Shown here piece by piece: positions 25,808 to 35,185 of a stretch of 64,000 nt of DNA (the first letter of the stretch is position 1; every line of letters begins with the position of its first letter). The notes beneath the pieces were generated by a model. The model ran no database searches, was not told the origin of the DNA, and saw only the letters and a list, made by a program, of their open reading frames with translations. A program made the position numbers and the translations under genes. This stretch comes from Streptomyces kronopolitis (lineage in GTDB: Bacteria > Actinomycetota > Actinomycetes > Streptomycetales > Streptomycetaceae). The stretch covers positions 124,001 through 188,000 of the forward strand of contig NZ_BMND01000011.1 in assembly GCF_014646275.1 (NCBI RefSeq). Reading direction: 5' to 3'.

Positions 25808-27145
25808 ATGGAGCCCAACACCCTGCTCGGCGCGGTTCTCGACGAGGCCGGCATCTCGCACGCGGGACTGGCCGCACGCATCAACCAGCTCGGCCGCCGC
25901 CGCGGACTGGCGCTGCGCTACGAACACACCGCGGTGGCCCGGTGGCTGAAGGGCCAGCGGCCGCGCGGGCAGGTGCCGGACCTGATCTGCGAGATCCTCG
26001 GCGAACGGCTGCACCGGCCGGTCGGGCTGGACGACATCGGGCTGAGCGGCCCGGGCGCCCGGCGCAGCGCCGACACCCCGCTCTCCGGCTTCGTCGAGCG
26101 GGCCACCGCGCTGTGGCGCTCCGACGAGCAGCAGCGGCCGCACATCCTCGACGCGCCCGCGCTGACCGGCACCTCGGCGGTCATCCCCGTATGGGAGTGG
26201 GAGAACCCGCCCGAGGACTCCGATGTGTCCCGCGACGGGCTGACGCGCGTCGGCATGGCCGACATCGAGATGCTGCGCGCCGCCCGGACGCACTACGAGA
26301 CGATGTACCGGAAGGCGGGTGGTATCGCTACCAGAGCACGCATCGTGGGATTCCTCAACTCCGAGGCGGCGCCGCTGCTGCGGGGCAGCTACAGCGATGC
26401 GACGGGGCGTCAGCTCCACCGGGCGACCGGCGGACTGGTCGCGGTCGCCGGCATCTGCGCGTACGACTCGGACGCTCTCGGGCTGGCCCAGCGCTACTTC
26501 CATCAGGCGCTGCGGCTGGCCAAGGCCAGCGGGGACCGCGGCCTCGGCGCGTATGTGATCGCGCTGCTGGTCAACCAGTCCCTCTTCGTACGGGAATACC
26601 GCCAGGCGGTCGCCTTCGCGGAGGCGGCGCTGCGGGCCGCGGGCCCGCAGATCACCCCGGCGCTCGCCGCGGACCTCTACGCGATGCAGGCCAAGTCCTA
26701 CGCCCGGCTCGGCGACGGCGCCAGCGCGCTGTCGTGCATCCGGCGTGCGGAGGCGGCCGCGGAGCGCATCCGGCCCGGGCAGGAGCCGGCCGAGACGGGC
26801 TATGTCCAGCCCGGCCTGGTGAACGTACAAGTGGCGGAGGCGCTGCTGAGCCTCGGCGACCTGCGGGCCGCCCGGGAACAGGCGGACGCCGCCGTCGACA
26901 CCCCCGCACACGACCGCGGCCGGGTCCACCGGCTGGCCATGCTCACCCATATCGAGCTGCGCCAAGGCGACGCGGACCGGGCTGTGGCCGATGCCGCGCA
27001 GATGACGGAGCAGGCTCGGGGCATGGAGTCGCACCGGCTGCGGGACCGGCTGCGGGCGGTGCGCGAGCATCTGGCCAGGACCGGGAGCTCCGCGACGGAC
27101 GAGGCTGCCGATCTGATCGACGAGGTGCTGCGCGTTCCGCTGTAG
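25808..27145 (+). CDS. Regulator with HTH-like N-terminus and TPR region (NsdA-like)
   Basis: A 445-residue cytoplasmic protein. The N-terminal 60 residues (L-L-G-A-V-L-D-E-A-G-I-S-H-A-G-L-A-A-R-I-N) look like a divergent HTH. Residues 200-440 are helical repeats of TPR type (A-L-G-L-A-Q-R-Y-F-H-Q-A-L-R-L-A-K, then V-A-F-A-E-A-A-L-R-A-A-G). This layout matches the NsdA/NsdB group of Streptomyces developmental regulators. Assignment to that exact family is by general resemblance. The gene is followed 59 bp later by a Nudix hydrolase on the same strand. A palindrome near its promoter may be its own target. Confidence 0.75.
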   Translation: MEPNTLLGAVLDEAGISHAGLAARINQLGRRRGLALRYEHTAVARWLKGQRPRGQVPDLICEILGERLHRPVGLDDIGLSGPGARRSADTPLSGFVERATALWRSDEQQRPHILDAPALTGTSAVIPVWEWENPPEDSDVSRDGLTRVGMADIEMLRAARTHYETMYRKAGGIATRARIVGFLNSEAAPLLRGSYSDATGRQLHRATGGLVAVAGICAYDSDALGLAQRYFHQALRLAKASGDRGLGAYVIALLVNQSLFVREYRQAVAFAEAALRAAGPQITPALAADLYAMQAKSYARLGDGASALSCIRRAEAAAERIRPGQEPAETGYVQPGLVNVQVAEALLSLGDLRAAREQADAAVDTPAHDRGRVHRLAMLTHIELRQGDADRAVADAAQMTEQARGMESHRLRDRLRAVREHLARTGSSATDEAADLIDEVLRVPL

Positions 27146-27204
27146 GGAGTGTCCGCCCGGGCTCGTGTCACCTTGCCGGCACTACAGCGGAAGGTGGCAG
27201 TTAC

Positions 27205-27735
27205 GTGCGTTGGAACAATCTCAGCGAAAAGCCCGTCTATGCGAACCCCTGGTTCCGGGTCAATCTGGCCGATGTGGAGCTGCCGGACGGCCGTCACCTG
27301 GATCACTATCTGATCCGGATGCGGCCCGTCGCCGTCGCCACCGTGGTCAACGAGGCCAATGAGGTGCTGCTGCTGTGGCGGCACCGGTTCATCACCGACA
27401 CCTGGGGCTGGGAGCTGGCCGCCGGTGTCGTCGAGGACGGCGAGGACATCGCGGTGGCGGCCGCCCGGGAGATGCAGGAGGAGACCGGGTGGCGCCCGGG
27501 ACCCCTCCACCACCTCCTCACGGTCGAGCCGTCCAACGGCCTCACCGACGCCCGGCATCACATCTACTGGTCCGACCACGCCGAGTACACCGGTCCGCCG
27601 CAGGACGGCTTCGAGTCCGAGCGGCGCGAGTGGGTGTCGTTGAAGCTGGTGCCCGACATGGTGGCGCGAGGGGAGGTGCCGGCCGCCAACATGGCCGCCG
27701 CGTTGCTGATGCTGCATCACATCCGGCTCGGCTGA
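27205..27735 (+). CDS. Nudix hydrolase
   Basis: 176 residues with a complete Nudix box, G-V-V-E-D-G-E, D-I-A-V-A-A-A, R-E-M-Q-E-E-T-G-W (GX5EX7REUXEEXGU). The N-terminal V-Y-A-N-P-W-F-R-V and overall shape resemble ADP-ribose pyrophosphatase-type Nudix enzymes, which hydrolyse nucleoside diphosphates linked to another group. The start is the GTG at 27205 behind AAGGTGG. It is probably co-transcribed with the TPR regulator and ends at a strong hairpin. Confidence 0.92.
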   Translation: MRWNNLSEKPVYANPWFRVNLADVELPDGRHLDHYLIRMRPVAVATVVNEANEVLLLWRHRFITDTWGWELAAGVVEDGEDIAVAAAREMQEETGWRPGPLHHLLTVEPSNGLTDARHHIYWSDHAEYTGPPQDGFESERREWVSLKLVPDMVARGEVPAANMAAALLMLHHIRLG

Positions 27736-27743
27736 CCCGCGTC

Positions 27744-27774
27744 GGCCGGTGACCGCGGCCTGCGGTCACCGGCC
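27744..27774. terminator. Terminator between the Nudix gene and the convergent small gene
   Basis: A perfect 13-bp stem (27744-27756, 27762-27774) with a 5-nt loop. It overlaps the last codons of the minus-strand gene. Confidence 0.8.
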
Positions 27775-28023
27775 CATGGCCTGCCACACCGTCACCGCCA
27801 GTGCCGCGAGTCCCGTGAGCGCGGCGAGGGAGGACAGCGGCCAGCGGGTGCTCTCCAGCTGCGTGATGCGCAGCTGGAGTTCCTCCGCGTCCCGCGCCTG
27901 CTGCGCCGAGCGCTGCGCCAGCAGCGCGAGTTGACCGTCGACCCGCGCGTTGCCGACGTCGTGCAGACGTCTCAGCTCGGCTAAGTCGGCGATCACCGGA
28001 TCGGTTCGGGGGTGGGCGGTCAC
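27766..28023 (-). CDS. Small coiled-coil, tail-anchored membrane protein
   Basis: An 85-residue protein. An N-terminal hydrophilic part leads to a predicted coiled coil (L-A-L-L-A-Q-R-S-A-Q-Q-A-R-D-A-E-E-L-Q-L), then one C-terminal membrane helix (S-S-L-A-A-L-T-G-L-A-A-L-A-V-T-V-W). The GTG at 28023 is chosen because GAGGAG lies 6 nt upstream; an in-frame ATG at 28065 adds 14 residues but has none. No family was recognised. The palindrome at 28135-28151 lies about 110 bp upstream of its start. Confidence 0.62.
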   Translation of the reverse strand: MTAHPRTDPVIADLAELRRLHDVGNARVDGQLALLAQRSAQQARDAEELQLRITQLESTRWPLSSLAALTGLAALAVTVWQAMGR

Positions 28024-28134
28024 GGTCCGCTCCTCATTCCTTCGTCTCGCGAGTTCGTCGTTCATATACAGAACAGTCAACTGCGCTGCGGCGACGGGCG
28101 GGAGCGTGTGCGGACCGGAGATGCTGGTCCGTGT

Positions 28135-28198
28135 TTCACACCCCGTGTGAAGTGACCCCGGGTGACGGGCTGCGCGCAGCATTCGTACGGGGTGTGAA
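28135..28198. promoter_or_regulatory. Palindrome TTCACACCCCGTGTGAA and nearby half-site
   Basis: Perfect 7-bp arms (TTCACAC, GTGTGAA) around CCC at 28135-28151. An inverted half-copy, ACGGGGTGTGAA, lies at 28187-28198. The full site matches 25697-25712 upstream of the TPR regulator. The interval 28024-28399 otherwise holds no gene that I can support. Confidence 0.5.
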
Positions 28199-28310
28199 TC
28201 GCGCACCCCTGCCGGGGCCGTTCACACTCTCCCTTCCGCGCCCGCGGGGGAGTTGACTGCGAGGTGCCACGGGGGCCGAACGCCGGCGGACGGGCGCCCG
28301 CCGGCCCGGG

Positions 28311-28349
28311 GCCCGCCCGCCGGTTCCCCCCCCCGAACGGCGGGCGGGC
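28311..28349 (-). terminator. Hairpin with C9 loop downstream of the ricin-fold gene
   Basis: Arms of about 15 bp (28311-28326, 28335-28349, one bulged base) enclose a run of Cs (28326-28334). It lies 50 bp beyond the minus-strand stop at 28400. Confidence 0.6.
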
Positions 28350-28399
28350 ACCCCATGGGCTCGGCACACGCAGTCCACCCGCCCGGGCCGCCGCTCCCG

Positions 28400-28885
28400 C
28401 TAGTGCCACCTCTCGTAGGCGGCGGCGGAGTTGCAGGTGGTCGTCTGCGGCTGGGTGCCGTTGGCCACGCTGCTGGTCGTCATGCACAGCCCGTTGCCCA
28501 CGTTCTGCCACACCTTGAACAGGCCCCGGGGCTCCTCGTAGAAGACCCGCCACTTCTGGGTGTCGGGGAGGAGGTTGCACTCGTCCATCCACAGGCCCGG
28601 GTGCGCGGCGGTCGGCCCGGTGATGCACCGCCCCGTGTTCTGATTGACGAACCGGTACATGCTGCCCGGGAGGAACTCCGCGAGCCACTTCTGCTCGGGC
28701 CCGCCGGTGCAGTTCCACATCTGCAGCTTCGAGGCGTTCTCGGTGGCATTGTCGAGGCAGTGGCTCGAATTCCAGATACTCATCGTGTTGAACCCCGCGG
28801 CCTGCGCCGGCGCGCCGGCCAGAGCGATGACCAGCATCGTCAGCGCGGCGGTGACGAGCGCGAGCAGAGAGCGTCGTGTGGACAT
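28400..28885 (-). CDS. Secreted ricin-type beta-trefoil lectin-like protein
   Basis: 161 residues. The Sec signal peptide is about 1-29 (cleavage after A-Q-A). The mature part is a single ricin-B-like trefoil of about 130 residues, with paired-cysteine and W-x-C landmarks (S-H-C-L-D-N, M-W-N-C, G-R-C-I-T-G, W-M-D-E-C, G-L-C-M-T, T-T-T-C-N). Such domains usually bind glycans and are often appended to hydrolases; here the lectin stands alone. The classic Q-x-W triplets are only partly kept (P-E-Q-K-W, T-Q-K-W), so sugar binding is uncertain. Confidence 0.82.
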   Translation of the reverse strand: MSTRRSLLALVTAALTMLVIALAGAPAQAAGFNTMSIWNSSHCLDNATENASKLQMWNCTGGPEQKWLAEFLPGSMYRFVNQNTGRCITGPTAAHPGLWMDECNLLPDTQKWRVFYEEPRGLFKVWQNVGNGLCMTTSSVANGTQPQTTTCNSAAAYERWH

Positions 28886-29370
28886 GGGTCAACTCCAGCT
28901 TCCACTTGAGGATTGACGAGGCCTTGCGCGCGCTGCGGGTGGGGCACGGCGCCCGCGAGGTGACTGCCCACGGTCGGGATCTGCGACGCCGCCGTGACAT
29001 TGACGACGTGGGGTGTGGTGGCCGTGCCGCCGCGTGCCGTTCCGGCGCTCGCCAGAGCTACCGCAGCCGCGAACACCCCTCGATCGCGCACGATGTCCCC
29101 CCAGCCCCGAAGCACCCCGGGCCACACCCCGCCACCCGACGCGGCAGAGCAGGCAGCAGAGTAGACCTCCCACCAGCAAATTGGCACGGACGCGTACAAA
29201 AGAGGCCGGAAGTTAGCGTTTCGAGGGAAGGGGGCGTGGTTCGTGGCTCGGCGGATGAGTCTGCGGTGCGTGTGACGAGAGCGGCGGCGAGGTAGCGGTT
29301 GACGTTGACCGCCGTTGGCGCCGCGCCGCCTCGATCACTTGCCGTCGCGGTGGTCTCCCCGACCGCAAGC
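28886..29370. other. Gene-poor 485-bp region of lower coding character
   Basis: Between the ricin-fold gene and the 3' hairpin of the dehydrogenase gene. A minus-strand frame from a GTG at about 29091 encodes some 80 residues starting V-R-D-R-G-V-F-A-A-A-V-A-L-A and a stretch P-H-V-V-N-V-T-A-A-S-Q-I-P-T-V. It overlaps the ricin start, and its third-position GC is well below that of its neighbours. It may be a decayed secreted-protein gene. Otherwise nothing is recognisable. Confidence 0.35.
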
Positions 29371-29427
29371 ATGCCACTGGCGCTACCCCAGGTGAACTGC
29401 CCCTGGAGTAGCGCCAGTTGGTGGCAT
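29371..29427 (-). terminator. Long imperfect hairpin downstream of the acyl-CoA dehydrogenase gene
   Basis: Arms of 22 and 26 nt (29371-29392, 29402-29427) pair with one mismatch and a 4-nt bulge. The hairpin lies 11 bp past the stop at 29439. No U-tract is present. Confidence 0.65.
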
Positions 29428-29438
29428 CGTCAGAAGCT

Positions 29439-30308
29439 CTAGTACGCGTAGAACCCCGACCCGGACTTGCGGCCAAGTCGGCCCGCGTCGACCATGCGGG
29501 CGAGCAGTGGGGGAGCGGCGTACAGGGGCTCCTTGTATTCCTCGTACATCGAGGCGGCGACCGAGGCGACGGTGTCCAGGCCGATGAGGTCGCTCAGTTT
29601 GAGCGGGCCCATGGGGTGGGCGCAGCCCATTTCCATGCCGTTGTCGATGTCCTCGCGGCTGGCGATGCCCGACTCGAACATCCGGATCGCGGAGAGCAGG
29701 TACGGGATGAGCAGGGCGTTGACGACGAAGCCCGAGCGGTCCTGGGCGCGGATCGCGTGCTTGCCCAGGACGTCCTGGACCAGTGCCTCGGAGCGCTTGA
29801 TGGTCTCCTCGCCGGTGGTGAGGGCGGGGATCAGCTCGACGAGCTTCTGGACCGGGGCCGGGTTGAAGAAGTGGATCCCGATGACCTGGTCGGGGCGGGA
29901 GGTGGCGACCGCCAGCTTCACCAGGGGGATGGACGAGGTGTTGGAGGCCAGGATGGCGTCCGGGCGGGTGATCACCTGGTCGAGGATCTGGAAGATCTCG
30001 GTCTTGACCTGCTCGTTCTCCACCACGGCCTCGATGACGAGGTCACGGTCGGCGAATTCGCCGAGGTCGGTGGTGAAGCTGAGCCGGCCGAGCGTGGTGT
30101 CGCGCTCCTCGTCGGTGATCTTGCCGCGTTCGGCGGCCTTGCCGAGGGAGTTGGTCAAGCGGGTGCGCCCCAGCTCCAGCGCTTCGCCGGTGGTCTCGGC
30201 GACCATGACGTCCAGCCCGGCGCGGGCGCACACCTCGGCGATGCCTGCGCCCATCTGGCCGCAGCCGACCACTCCGACGCGTGCAATGTCGGCAAATGTG
30301 TCCGTCAC
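29439..30308 (-). CDS. 3-hydroxyacyl-CoA (3-hydroxybutyryl-CoA) dehydrogenase
   Basis: 289 residues, the usual length of stand-alone HBDH. The Rossmann motif G-V-V-G-C-G-Q-M-G-A-G-I-A lies near the N-terminus. I-H-F-F-N-P-A-P-V-Q-K-L-V-E and the family signature D-R-S-G-F-V-V-N-A-L-L-I-P-Y follow, and the protein ends in G-R-K-S-G-S-G-F-Y-A-Y. It oxidises 3-hydroxybutyryl-CoA to acetoacetyl-CoA with NAD(P), or the reverse in butyryl-CoA supply. GTG start at 30308 with AAAGG upstream. It is divergent from the GHL10 gene and has no fatty-acid genes next to it. Confidence 0.93.
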   Translation of the reverse strand: MTDTFADIARVGVVGCGQMGAGIAEVCARAGLDVMVAETTGEALELGRTRLTNSLGKAAERGKITDEERDTTLGRLSFTTDLGEFADRDLVIEAVVENEQVKTEIFQILDQVITRPDAILASNTSSIPLVKLAVATSRPDQVIGIHFFNPAPVQKLVELIPALTTGEETIKRSEALVQDVLGKHAIRAQDRSGFVVNALLIPYLLSAIRMFESGIASREDIDNGMEMGCAHPMGPLKLSDLIGLDTVASVAASMYEEYKEPLYAAPPLLARMVDAGRLGRKSGSGFYAY

Positions 30309-30468
30309 CTCGTGCCTTTCGCTGATCTTCAGGAACCGGCGGTGCGCCGTAAGGTGCGACGCCCGCTTTCGGTCCCGACGTTACTCCGCGAGGTGCTGTG
30401 CTACGGGCCCCGGGGCGGGCATTCTGAGCCCTCAAGACGGGACGAACCAGACAACTTGGGGACTTTTG

Positions 30469-31698
30469 ATGCGACGGATCACACGAAGAGGGTTCGCGGT
30501 GACCGCACTGGGCGCGGCCTCCGCACTGCTCACCGCGGGGTCGGCGGCGCCCGCGGCCGGCGCGCCGCGGCGCGAGATGCGCGGTATGTGGCTGGCGACC
30601 GTGGCCAACCTCGACTGGCCCTCCAGCGCCCGGCTCACCCCCGCCGACCAGCAGCGCGAACTGCGCGCCCTCCTCGACACCGCCGTCGCCCGCAAGCTCA
30701 ACACGGTCTTCTTCCAGGTGCGGTCCACCGCCGACGCCCTGTGGCCCTCCCCGTACGAGCCGTGGGCGCAGTATTTGACCGGGCAGCAGGGCCGTGACCC
30801 GGGCTGGGACCCGCTGGACTTCGCGGTCCGCGAGGCGCACCGGCGCGATCTGGAGCTGCACGCGTGGTTCAACCCGTACCGGGTCGCCAACCACACCGAA
30901 CCCGGCCGGCTCGCCGCGGGCCACCCCGCCCGCCGGCACCCACGGTGGGTCCTGCCGTACGGCGGCAAGCTGTACTACAACCCGGGGCTGCCGGAGGTCC
31001 GGGCCTTCGTTCAGGACGCGATGTTCGACGCGGTGCGGCGCTACCCGGTCGACGGGGCCCACTTCGACGACTACTTCTATCCGTATCCGGTCGCCGGCGG
31101 GCACTTCGACGACGACGCCGCGTTCCAGGAGTACGGCGACAGCTTCGAGAGCCGGGACGCCTGGCGGCGCGACAACATCGACCGGCTGATCCAGGAGATG
31201 GCCGGCCGGCTCCGCGAGGAGAACGCGCGGGCCGGGCGCCGACTGCGGTTCGGGGTCAGCCCGTTCGCGGTCTGGCGCAACCAGGGCACCGACCCGCAGG
31301 GCTCCCGTACGCAGGCCGGGGTGGAGACCTACGACGACCTGTACGCCGACACCCGCCGCTGGGTGCGCGAGGGCTGGCTGGACTACATCGTGCCGCAGGT
31401 CTACTGGCCGCTGGGCACCAAGGCCGCCGACTACGCGGAACTCGTCCCCTGGTGGGCGCGCACCGTCGACGGCACCGGGGTGGACCTCTACATCGGCGAG
31501 GCGCTCTACAAGGAGGGCGAGACGCAGCCCGTCGCCTGGAAGGACCCGGCCGAGATCTCCCGCCACCTCACCTTCGCCCGCCGGTACCCGCAGGTCGGCG
31601 GCCATGTGTACTTCTCGGCCAAGGTCGTCGCCAAGGACCCGTCGGGTGCCATGGCGCGGGTGGTGCGCGACCACTACGGCAGTGCGGCGCGGGCGTAG
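30469..31698 (+). CDS. Secreted glycoside-hydrolase-like protein, GHL10 (DUF187) family
   Basis: 409 residues. A Tat-type signal (T-R-R-G-F-A-V-T-A-L-G-A-A) ends near A-A-G-A. The mature protein has the GHL10 pattern: R-E-M-R-G-M-W-L-A-T-V-A-N-L-D-W-P-S, L-N-T-V-F-F-Q-V-R, H-A-W-F-N-P-Y-R, H-F-D-D-Y-F-Y-P-Y and V-P-Q-V-Y-W-P. These are TIM-barrel proteins thought to hydrolyse peptidoglycan-related or other glycans outside the cell. The substrate is unproven. The start is the ATG at 30469 behind GGGGA. Confidence 0.9.
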   Translation: MRRITRRGFAVTALGAASALLTAGSAAPAAGAPRREMRGMWLATVANLDWPSSARLTPADQQRELRALLDTAVARKLNTVFFQVRSTADALWPSPYEPWAQYLTGQQGRDPGWDPLDFAVREAHRRDLELHAWFNPYRVANHTEPGRLAAGHPARRHPRWVLPYGGKLYYNPGLPEVRAFVQDAMFDAVRRYPVDGAHFDDYFYPYPVAGGHFDDDAAFQEYGDSFESRDAWRRDNIDRLIQEMAGRLREENARAGRRLRFGVSPFAVWRNQGTDPQGSRTQAGVETYDDLYADTRRWVREGWLDYIVPQVYWPLGTKAADYAELVPWWARTVDGTGVDLYIGEALYKEGETQPVAWKDPAEISRHLTFARRYPQVGGHVYFSAKVVAKDPSGAMARVVRDHYGSAARA

Positions 31699-31709
31699 CG
31701 GCGCCGTAC

Positions 31710-31742
31710 GGACCGGCCGCGCGGTGTGCGCGGCGCCGGTCC
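31710..31742 (+). terminator. Hairpin between GHL10 and DUF1918 genes
   Basis: GGACCGGC (31710-31717) pairs with GCCGGTCC (31735-31742), and further GC pairs lie inside. It sits between convergent stops. Confidence 0.5.
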
Positions 31743-31764
31743 GCGGTCCGTGGGCGGTGCCGGG

Positions 31765-31974
31765 TCAGCGGCCGGACGGCTCGCCGGTGGCCTTGCCGTG
31801 CCGGACGACGGAGTCGGGGCCGGGGGACATGATCGCCTCGTGCCCGTCCTCGCCGCGGACGCGGTAGGGCGGATCGCCGTTCGTGCCGATGACCTCGATG
31901 ATCTCGACGACCCGGTCGTGATGCCCGACGGTCCTGCCGTGCACCACCAGCCGGTCGCCCCTGTTCGCGTGCAT
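31765..31974 (-). CDS. DUF1918 domain protein
   Basis: 69 residues matching DUF1918: M-H-A-N-R-G-D-R-L-V-V-H-G-R-T-V-G, then R-V-V-E-I-I-E-V-I-G-T, P-P-Y-R-V-R and a terminal P-G-P-D-S-V-V. It is a small SH3-like barrel fold of unknown role. GGGGAGGAG lies 6 nt before the ATG at 31974, which settles the start. Confidence 0.92.
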   Translation of the reverse strand: MHANRGDRLVVHGRTVGHHDRVVEIIEVIGTNGDPPYRVRGEDGHEAIMSPGPDSVVRHGKATGEPSGR

Positions 31975-32178
31975 CAGGGCTCCTCCCCGCTTCGGGGCGG
32001 CCGTGCGACCGGTGTGGCCGGCCCTGCGCCGGCCAGCGGTTGAACGGCCAACGGATTCAACGGGGGGCGGGCCTTCCCCGCCCCGGACGGCGGAATCCGC
32101 CATCGCCGCAAGTTTACGTCCGCGGCCGCCCGCCGCACCTGGTGTAGGCCGGTTTGTTCCCCGTCCCGCGGGCCGCCA

Positions 32179-33133
<955 letters not shown>

Positions 33134-33135
<2 letters not shown>

Positions 33136-34624
33136 GCAAGAGCGTAGCAGTGGTGCCGAACTGGCCGCGAGCCTGAGAAGGGAGCTGGAGCGCTACTCTC
33201 CGGGAGAGAAGCTGCCGTCCAGCCGTGCCCTCGTCGAACAGCATCGGGTCAGCCCGGTGACCGTCTCCCGGGCGCTCGCCCAGCTCGCCGCGGAGGGCCT
33301 GGTCGTCACCCGGCCCGGCGCCGGGGCCTTCCGGGCCGCACCGCGCGCCGAGGCGCCCCGCCCCGTCGACACCTCCTGGCAGGAGATCGCGCTGAGCGCC
33401 GAGCCGGCCGGCGACCAGGTGCCGCGCAGCGTCGACGCCACCGGTGTGCTGGCCACCCTCGCGCCCGCCGCGCCGGGCGTCATCGAATTCGACGGCGGCT
33501 ATCTGCACACCGATCTGCAGCCCGAACGCGCCCTGGCCGCGGCCCTGGCCCGGGCCGGCCGGCGCCCCGGCGCCTGGAGCCGCCCGCCGGTCGGCGGCGT
33601 ACCGGAGCTGCGGGCCTGGTTCGCCCGGGAGATCGCCGGCGCCGGCGGCCCGCTCGGCGCCAACGACGTGCTGATCACCGGCGGCGGCCAGAGCGCGCTG
33701 ACCGCGGCGCTGCGCGCGCTCGCCGCGCCCGGCGCCCCGGTGCTCGTGGAGTCCCCGACCTACCCCGGGGTGCTGGCCGTCGCCCGCGCCTCGGGGCTGC
33801 GGCCGGTGCCGGTACCCATCGACGCGGACGGTGTGCGCACGGACCTGCTCGCCGAGGCCTTCCGCGCCAGCGGCGCCCGGCTCTTCGTCTGCCAGCCGCT
33901 GTTCCAGAACCCGACCGGCGCGGTGCTCGCCGCCGAGCGGCGGCGCGAGGTGCTGCGGGTGGTCCGCGCGGCCGGCGCCTTCGTGATCGAGGACGACTTC
34001 GCGCGGCTGCTGGGCCACGCCGACGGCCCCGCGCTCCCGCCGACCCTGATGGCGGAGGACCGGGACGGCAGCGTCGTCCACGTCCGCTCGCTCACCAAGG
34101 CCAGTTCGCCCAATCTGCGGGTGGGCGCGCTGGCCGCCCGCGGGCCCGTCCTCGACCGGCTGCGCGCCATCCAGGTCGTCGACAGCTTCTTCGTGTCCCG
34201 GCCGCTCCAGGAGGCCGCCCTGGAACTCGTCGGCTCGCCCGCCTGGCCGCGCCATCTGCGCCTGATCGCCGGAGAGTTGGCCGCCCGCCGCGACGCCCTG
34301 ACCGCCGCACTGCACCGGCAGCTGCCCGCCTTCACCGCACACCGGCCGCCGGGCCACGACCCCGTGCCCGGCGGCCCGTACGTCCCGCCGGGCGGCTTCC
34401 ACCTCTGGCTGCGGCTGCCCGAGGGCGTCGACGAGGCCGCGCTGACCGGTGCGGCGCTGCGCGCGGGGGTCGCGGTCGCGGCCGGACGCCCGTATTTCGC
34501 CGCCGAGCCGCCCGGCGCCTGCCTGCGGCTGAGCTTCGCGGGGGCGTCGGGCACCGGCGAGATCGCCGAGGGCGTGCGCAGGCTCCGCACGGCGTGCACG
34601 GAGCTGGGGGTGGCGGTGGACTGA
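33134..34624 (+). CDS. MocR-type regulator (GntR HTH fused to a class I aminotransferase-like domain)
   Basis: 496 residues. The winged HTH (about 10-75) contains Y-S-P-G-E-K-L-P-S-S-R-A-L-V-E-Q-H and S-P-V-T-V-S-R-A-L-A-Q-L-A-A-E-G. The rest is a fold-type I PLP domain with G-G-G-Q-S-A-L, N-P-T-G and the PLP lysine in S-L-T-K-A-S-S-P. MocR proteins sense PLP or amino acids and commonly activate divergent genes. The divergent EamA exporter is therefore the likely target. The ATG at 33134 has no Shine-Dalgarno site. Confidence 0.92.
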
Positions 34625-34689
34625 GGGCCCGGCCGCCCGCGCCCGTCGGCCGGTTCGACTCCGTTCCGCCGCTCTGCCACTCTCCCGGC

Positions 34690-35142
34690 ATGAGCGCGCA
34701 CCCCCTCGACGGCTACGAGATCTCCACCGACCCGGCCCGCCTGGACGCCGGACTGGTCCACCACTGGCTGTCCACCGACGCCTACTGGGCCGTCGGCCGC
34801 CCCCGGGAGCTGCACGACCGCGCCGTGGCGGGCTCGCTCAACTTCGGCCTGTACGCGGCCGGTTCGGGCCGGCAGGCCGGCTACGCCCGGCTGGTCACCG
34901 ACCATGCCACCTTCGCCTGGCTCTGCGACGTCTACATCCGCCGCGACGAGCGCGGCAAGGGACTGGGCACGGCCCTGGTCGAGGCCGTCGCCGACCACAT
35001 GGCGCCCAGCGGCCTCAACCGGCTGACCCTCGCCACCCAGGACGCCCACGGGGTGTACGAGAAGATCGGCTTCCGGCCCCTGGTGGCGCCGGAGCAATGG
35101 ATGACCCTGGGGCTGATCGACCCGGGGCCTGTCGCATTGTGA
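34690..35142 (+). CDS. GNAT-family N-acetyltransferase
   Basis: 150 residues. The acetyl-CoA loop appears as D-E-R-G-K-G-L-G-T-A-L-V-E-A (R/QxxGxG/A), and the C-terminal Y-E-K-I-G-F motif is present. The N-terminal part, Y-E-I-S-T-D-P-A-R-L-D, with W-L-S-T-D-A-Y-W-A, is typical of a common bacterial GNAT subgroup. Substrate unknown. It starts 65 bp after the MocR gene, without a clear ribosome site. Confidence 0.9.
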   Translation: MSAHPLDGYEISTDPARLDAGLVHHWLSTDAYWAVGRPRELHDRAVAGSLNFGLYAAGSGRQAGYARLVTDHATFAWLCDVYIRRDERGKGLGTALVEAVADHMAPSGLNRLTLATQDAHGVYEKIGFRPLVAPEQWMTLGLIDPGPVAL

Positions 35143-35185
35143 TCAACCGGTGCCGCCGGGGCGGCGCGGCTCGTACCATCGCCGA

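Noticed and set aside
28840..29091. A small GTG-started frame overlapping the ricin-fold start
   Set aside because: Low third-position GC and overlap make it doubtful; kept only as a comment on the gap.
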